This document shows, one piece after another, positions 16,672 through 20,268 of a DNA stretch of 20,268 nucleotides. This DNA comes from Planctomycetota bacterium (GTDB lineage Bacteria > Planctomycetota > Phycisphaerae > WQYP01). Under the pieces are notes generated by a model. It saw only the letters and a list, made by a program, of their open reading frames with translations, made no database searches and was not told the origin of the DNA. Positions within the stretch are counted from its first letter, which is position 1. Every line of letters starts with the position of its first letter. The DNA lies in the NCBI GenBank assembly GCA_021809365.1, contig JAKBAC010000043.1, forward strand, positions 1 to 20,268, in the 5' to 3' direction. The position numbers were made by a program, and so were the translations under genes.

Positions 16672-18288
16672 ATGAGTGAGATTAAGCTTGTTATTCGTGA
16701 AGGCAAATGTGACATTTCCGGTATTTGTCATGCGGCTTTTGCAGATCGGGTGGTTGCGGCGCTATGCGATGAACCGGAAACGATAGGGGAACTTGAAGCG
16801 GCGCTGGAACGCTTCGAGTTTCCAAGTGAAGCAGGAGGTTTCAGGTTCTTTAAGTCCTCTCTGGATGATCAGCCACACGATGCCGGCATAGTGATCATTG
16901 ATTTGCCGGCAAGACTGGTAGCCAGTGAATCCACTTATTCTTCATTATCCCACTGCGGGTATGTTGCTTATCATGATGGCCACTGTGCTACAGGATTATC
17001 TGTCAGCTACCACATTTCGGATAACTGGAAATTTACTCATCACGTGGAGGGATGGGAGTTTCTAGCGGCGAAACGCCGGAGTATGCGATCCGCCAATCCG
17101 CCGATGGACGTGCGGACTGTTGTCTATGGCACGCCGCTGCTCGAGTTTATTGCGCGGCAGTCTTATGACGCCTTGGCAGAATTTACGGCGGCCAACGCGA
17201 CGGATGATCCAGATGGCACGTCCATGAAACGCGATGATCTGATTCGCCAAATTCACATTCGATGGATGCTTACCAAACGTGATGACCTGCGTGGCCTTTC
17301 ACCACGGGAAGCCATGCTGGTGCAGCACGACTACGTGAGATCCTGCATTCATGATCGGCAGGAACAGTGGTCGCAATCGTTAAAATGCCCGCAGGGGCTG
17401 CATGTCCAATCCGCTGCGTTTCGCTATGCCGGATTTGGCCTTAGCGAACTGGTGATGTACTACGAGATGGTACGAGAGTTGTTGGCATCGTGCTTCGAGC
17501 CACCCGAAGATGGCGCGAAAATTACTGAAAGGCCATCGACCGCCCAGGAATTTGTCAGCACGATAGTTCCCCAACTGGCTGAGATACAAAAAGAGTGGAT
17601 GGATGCACCCGACCCTGAATTTTACAACCGCACGCCCCGTGAGATTATTCACAAAGAGCGGGCACGGTTGCCCGAGGGAGTCAGTGGCCGGGACGCGATG
17701 ATCGACTGCGATTGCCCATTATGTCAAATGCAGGCGGAACAGCCGGGGCCGGTGTTCTGGTGGATCGACGGGTGCAACATGGATGAGGACTTTGCCTTTT
17801 CATTCCACCGCACGTTTGAGCAATGGGAAGAGGAACAGCGACAATTCGCGGAGTTTTCAAAGCAACCAACATCTGCTGGAACGCGCAAAGAGAGCGAGCC
17901 GGAAAAAATGGATCGTCTCCCGGGGGAGTTCCTGTATGACGACGATCCGGGAAACACATCCGAGCTGTTTGCGCCCGTTGATCCGGCGGAGCTTTCCACG
18001 ACTATAAAGCTTTTCAAAATCGGCGCGCCGCTTGCGGAGCTTATCGCGGCGCTAAAACAGTCGCCTGAGAACAGGACCATGATCGACCGATTAAACCGCA
18101 ATTTTGGAAATCTGCGGGAGGTGGCCGCGTCTGCCGCCGACGATCAGGCCGCGGCGCTGCTGGAACCGGTGCTCAATGGCTTCCTTGAATCCCTCGCGGA
18201 TCTGCGCGCCGCTCAACCTGCTTTAGAGCGGCGCGTTGCCGCGCTGCAGGGCCATATCACGCAGCTCTTTCCAGCGCAATCGGATTAG
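16672..18288 (+). CDS. Conserved-type cytoplasmic protein of unknown function with DCDCPLC and WWIDGCNMDEDFAFSF motifs
   Basis: 538 residues, no signal peptide or membrane segment. The N-terminal part (1-150) has scattered Cys and His (GKCDISGICHAAF, SSLSHCGYVAYHDGHCATG) and VIIDLPARLV; the middle (150-300) is helical and charged. Residues 345-353 read DCDCPLCQM (Cys346, 348, 351), followed at 363-395 by WWIDGCNMDEDFAFSFHRTFEQWEEEQRQF. The three close cysteines plus Cys368 could bind a metal, by inference. The last 70 residues are Ala/Leu-rich helices. I recall similar DCPxC plus DGxxMDxxFAFSF segments in unannotated planctomycete proteins, but know no function. A low-complexity acidic stretch (396-440) links the motif region to the helical end. 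AGGG at 16662-16665, 6 nt before the ATG, supports the start. It is convergent with the esterase gene (78-nt gap). Confidence 0.85.
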   Translation: MSEIKLVIREGKCDISGICHAAFADRVVAALCDEPETIGELEAALERFEFPSEAGGFRFFKSSLDDQPHDAGIVIIDLPARLVASESTYSSLSHCGYVAYHDGHCATGLSVSYHISDNWKFTHHVEGWEFLAAKRRSMRSANPPMDVRTVVYGTPLLEFIARQSYDALAEFTAANATDDPDGTSMKRDDLIRQIHIRWMLTKRDDLRGLSPREAMLVQHDYVRSCIHDRQEQWSQSLKCPQGLHVQSAAFRYAGFGLSELVMYYEMVRELLASCFEPPEDGAKITERPSTAQEFVSTIVPQLAEIQKEWMDAPDPEFYNRTPREIIHKERARLPEGVSGRDAMIDCDCPLCQMQAEQPGPVFWWIDGCNMDEDFAFSFHRTFEQWEEEQRQFAEFSKQPTSAGTRKESEPEKMDRLPGEFLYDDDPGNTSELFAPVDPAELSTTIKLFKIGAPLAELIAALKQSPENRTMIDRLNRNFGNLREVAASAADDQAAALLEPVLNGFLESLADLRAAQPALERRVAALQGHITQLFPAQSD

Positions 18289-18366
18289 CATGGTGCGTTG
18301 CCACCGGGCGGGGCAGGAGGTGAGCTCGAGCCTGAAACTTAGCCCGTTATGTCAGTTGCCGACTTA

Positions 18367-19944
18367 CTACCGCAGCGGCCAGTGATCGGTGCGGAACGGC
18401 AATACCGGCATCTTGGCTTGATCCATCAGGTTCGGCACCGCTTTACAACTCCATGCGAAACGGACGGCTATGGGATGGGGCACGGTGGCAGCGGAGACCG
18501 CTACACTGTCGCCTTTAATTTTCGCCGTAGCCGCTACAAATTTGTGGTTCGCACCTGCTATTTCAAACCAGTCCAACGGTTTGCGATTGCGACTGGCTAA
18601 TCCGCCGATGACATCCTGAAACCGAATGATAATTTTTGGCCCATCCACGCGCATGGCTTTGTACATCGGGCCAACCGTGCGCACCGCCCCGTGTCCATAC
18701 ACCATGTTCAAAGCCAGCCAGGTCAGTCGCTTGCCGACATCCTGCTTATCTCGGAAGTGGATATTGTGCAGGTTGCCAATGTCCATCGTGCCCACCATGC
18801 CGACATCGGGCAAGGTTCGCACGGCATTTTCATCCCCCTGCCAGACCAGCGGCACGCCTACCGTGGGCTTGGGATAATGGAAGTACGGTGCAATCTGCAC
18901 GATCAAAAATGGTGCCGTCGGCGTTGCCCAGTCACGCCGCCAGGCTTTGATCATCGCCGCTAAACGCGTGCCGTAAATCGGGTCATTGACCCACGCATTA
19001 TTTTCGCCCTGATCCCACACCATCCCGCGAATGGCATAAGGAATCAGCGGATGAATCATCGCATTAAATATGGACACCGGTGCCATATCCGGGGACGGCC
19101 GGCTTAACGTGAATGGATTTTGCGGCCGCTTGATATGCGGCCGTGCCGGGGTCGCCTGTCCGGCCCCACGCGCACGGCGCACCGCCGCGGACCATGCGGC
19201 CATTTTCCGCTGATACTGCTGCAACTGCTGATGATATTGCTGAGCCGCGGACGTAAACCATTGCAGTTCACCGTGCAGAGCCGGCGTGCGCACCAGTGCG
19301 GACATGGGCGTCCAGGATTGGATAATGGTTCCACCATAGGAGGAATCAATAATTCCAATAGGGATATGCAGATGTTTAAATAAATCACGCCCGAAGAAAT
19401 ATCCCACCGCACTGAATCGTTTAACCGTCGCGGAAGAGCAGACCATCCATGCCGCCTTAAAATTATCCTGTGGTCGCGGCGTATTATCCCGCGGGATTTT
19501 CAACAGATGAATCAGCGGAAAATCAGCGGATGCAACTTCCGTGCGGGCGTGCAGCGCCCGTGCCCATGAGCCATCCACCGGAAACTGCATATTGGATTGG
19601 CCCGAGCAGAGCCACAGATCTCCCACCAGCACATCATGAATCTCCAGGCGATTGCCGCCGGAAATAACCATGGTGCGGCCCTGCGAATCCGCGTGCAGCG
19701 GTGCCAGGCGCACCATCCATTTACCCTTCGCATTGGCCGTGCCCGTGCGCTGTTGCCCGGCGAAACGAACCGTAACACTTTCCCCAGGCTTAGCCCAACC
19801 CCAAACCGGAATGACCGCGTTACGCTGCAGAACGGCATGATTGGTAAATAAATTGGAAACGGTAACCTTTGCCGAAGCGGTAGCCGCCGACAAAAAACCG
19901 ACCATCGCCGCAACGCTGATAAATCTTGCCACCTTTGACCGCAT
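18367..19944 (-). CDS. Exported sialate O-acetylesterase-like carbohydrate esterase (SASA, SGNH fold)
   Basis: 525 residues. The signal peptide is MRSKVARFISVAAMVGFLSAATASA. Mature sequence starts with VTVSNLFTNHAVLQRNAVIPVWGWAKPGESV, the usual N-terminal beta domain, followed by block I GDLWLCSGQSNMQFPV with nucleophile Ser117, GIIDSSYGGTIIQSWTP (the oxyanion region), MVWDQGENNA (308-317) and the C-terminal His block GNLHNIHFRDKQDVGKRL (His396). Relatives usually read DIHP at the last block; here it is NIHF, so the acid of the triad must come from elsewhere, perhaps Asp388. A Gln/Ala-rich segment (about 233-265) is an insert. Such enzymes remove acetyl groups from sialic acids, xylans or other glycans; the substrate is not determined. 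The frame is open further upstream to 20025, but the ribosome binding site and signal peptide fix the start at 19944. Confidence 0.9.
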   Translation of the reverse strand: MRSKVARFISVAAMVGFLSAATASAKVTVSNLFTNHAVLQRNAVIPVWGWAKPGESVTVRFAGQQRTGTANAKGKWMVRLAPLHADSQGRTMVISGGNRLEIHDVLVGDLWLCSGQSNMQFPVDGSWARALHARTEVASADFPLIHLLKIPRDNTPRPQDNFKAAWMVCSSATVKRFSAVGYFFGRDLFKHLHIPIGIIDSSYGGTIIQSWTPMSALVRTPALHGELQWFTSAAQQYHQQLQQYQRKMAAWSAAVRRARGAGQATPARPHIKRPQNPFTLSRPSPDMAPVSIFNAMIHPLIPYAIRGMVWDQGENNAWVNDPIYGTRLAAMIKAWRRDWATPTAPFLIVQIAPYFHYPKPTVGVPLVWQGDENAVRTLPDVGMVGTMDIGNLHNIHFRDKQDVGKRLTWLALNMVYGHGAVRTVGPMYKAMRVDGPKIIIRFQDVIGGLASRNRKPLDWFEIAGANHKFVAATAKIKGDSVAVSAATVPHPIAVRFAWSCKAVPNLMDQAKMPVLPFRTDHWPLR

Positions 19945-19952
19945 ATCCGCAA

Positions 19953-19956
19953 CTCC
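19953..19956 (-). promoter_or_regulatory. Ribosome binding site fixing the esterase start
   Basis: On the minus strand GGAG lies 8 nt before the ATG at 19944. This rules for the start that gives a clean signal peptide and against the TTG at 20025, which overlaps the predicted -35 element. Confidence 0.7.
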
Positions 19957-19997
19957 ATGAACACAAATCCAAAACACCGCCTCATGGGCCAATCCGG

Positions 19998-20025
19998 AAT
20001 ATATAGGGATCAAAAAATTTAGCAA
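19998..20025 (-). promoter_or_regulatory. Predicted sigma-70-type promoter of the esterase gene
   Basis: Minus strand: -35 TTGCTA (20025-20020) and -10 TATATT (20003-19998, five of six to consensus) with 16-nt spacing in locally AT-rich DNA. It would give a leader of about 45 nt before the ATG at 19944. Pattern match only. Confidence 0.45.
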
Positions 20026-20145
20026 CAGCCGCCCGGGACGCTACGCGGCATTTGGCATTCCGCGGCGCGCATCAAGCCGTCCGCGGGTATATCGCGCAGA
20101 AGCAAGGATTGATGTGTAGGCGTACGCCATCGTCATCACGACTTT

Positions 20146-20175
20146 GAGAGCACCGGATGATGAATCCGGTGGTTG
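20146..20175 (+). repeat. Palindrome-containing repeat, direct copy 1
   Basis: Bases 20148-20175 recur exactly (28 of 28) at 20241-20268. Inside lie perfect 8-nt arms CACCGGAT and ATCCGGTG around GATGA, so each copy can fold by itself. Confidence 0.85.
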
Positions 20176-20191
20176 ATCCAGTACCGCCAAC

Positions 20192-20221
20192 CAACCACCG
20201 GGTTATCCCCACGGCGCTCTC
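20192..20221 (-). repeat. Degenerate inverted copy of the edge repeat
   Basis: Reverse-complement match to the direct repeat at about 20 of 28 positions, perfect at CAACCACCGG and near-perfect at CGGCGCTCTC. With copy 1 it could form a long interrupted hairpin with 30-nt arms and a 16-nt loop. Confidence 0.6.
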
Positions 20222-20240
20222 TATCCACAACGCGCCCGCC

Positions 20241-20268
20241 GAGCACCGGATGATGAATCCGGTGGTTG
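20241..20268 (+). repeat. Palindrome-containing repeat, direct copy 2 (ends at window edge)
   Basis: Identical over 28 nt to 20148-20175, 93 nt further on. The window ends on its last base, so the array may continue beyond. Confidence 0.85.

Noticed and set aside
19945..20025. Longer esterase start at the TTG at 20025
   Set aside because: It overlaps the predicted -35 element and would displace a clean signal peptide; GGAG precedes the ATG at 19944.
20119..20128. Perfect palindrome GGCGTACGCC as an operator
   Set aside because: About twenty 10-nt palindromes are expected by chance in 20 kb, and it does not overlap the predicted promoter.
20146..20268. CRISPR array at the right edge
   Set aside because: Only two direct copies are visible, the gap between them is 65 nt and contains an inverted copy, and no cas gene is in the window. 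CRISPR spacers do not normally contain inverted repeat copies.
20148..20268. Integron attC site
   Set aside because: The palindromic layout is suggestive, but the GTTRRRY and RYYYAAC core sites are not present in the required positions and no integrase gene is seen.

Overview
The window looks like chromosomal DNA of a planctomycete, probably of the Phycisphaerae side of the phylum. This is an inference from gene content, not a marker-gene placement. The signs are moderately high G+C, a leucyl-tRNA synthetase with a long insert after the HIGH half, a giant exported protein alternating TPR-like helices with PQQ-type beta-propeller repeats, an exported GH35 beta-galactosidase, an exported SASA-type esterase, and a cytoplasmic protein with a DCDCPLC motif of a type I associate with planctomycete genomes. 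The right edge lies inside a repeat, so the window may run to a contig end.

Left part (1-11969). The 5' half of leuS leaves the window on the minus strand. Divergent from it is a run of six plus-strand genes with gaps of 46 to 110 nt: an MTAP-type purine nucleoside phosphorylase, the 1520-residue TPR/propeller protein, an eight-helix membrane protein of unknown function, a membrane histidine kinase with a CxxCH haem motif in its sensor, galactokinase, and trpD. The first four may form one transcription unit. The galactokinase and trpD boundaries carry short hairpins that may end or attenuate transcripts.

Middle part (12192-16431). A minus-strand two-domain VOC dioxygenase of the MhqO/MhqA type sits between two near-identical intergenic repeats about 1.2 kb apart. 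Divergent from it is the GH35 enzyme, whose true start is a GTG with a good ribosome binding site and which begins with a signal peptide.

Right part (16672-20268). A conserved-type cytoplasmic protein of unknown function converges on a minus-strand sialate O-acetylesterase-like gene, which has a signal peptide and a plausible promoter. Beyond it is a 324-nt stretch without genes, ending in direct and inverted repeats.

Together, the exported galactosidase and esterase plus cytoplasmic galactokinase fit a life of trimming acetylated, galactose-bearing polysaccharides and feeding galactose into the Leloir pathway. No transporter or other Leloir gene is present, and the sugar genes are not in one operon. 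The propeller protein, membrane protein and haem-motif kinase are the most likely carriers of something undescribed, but nothing in the sequence proves that they work together. No RNA gene, insertion sequence, prophage or CRISPR array was found.
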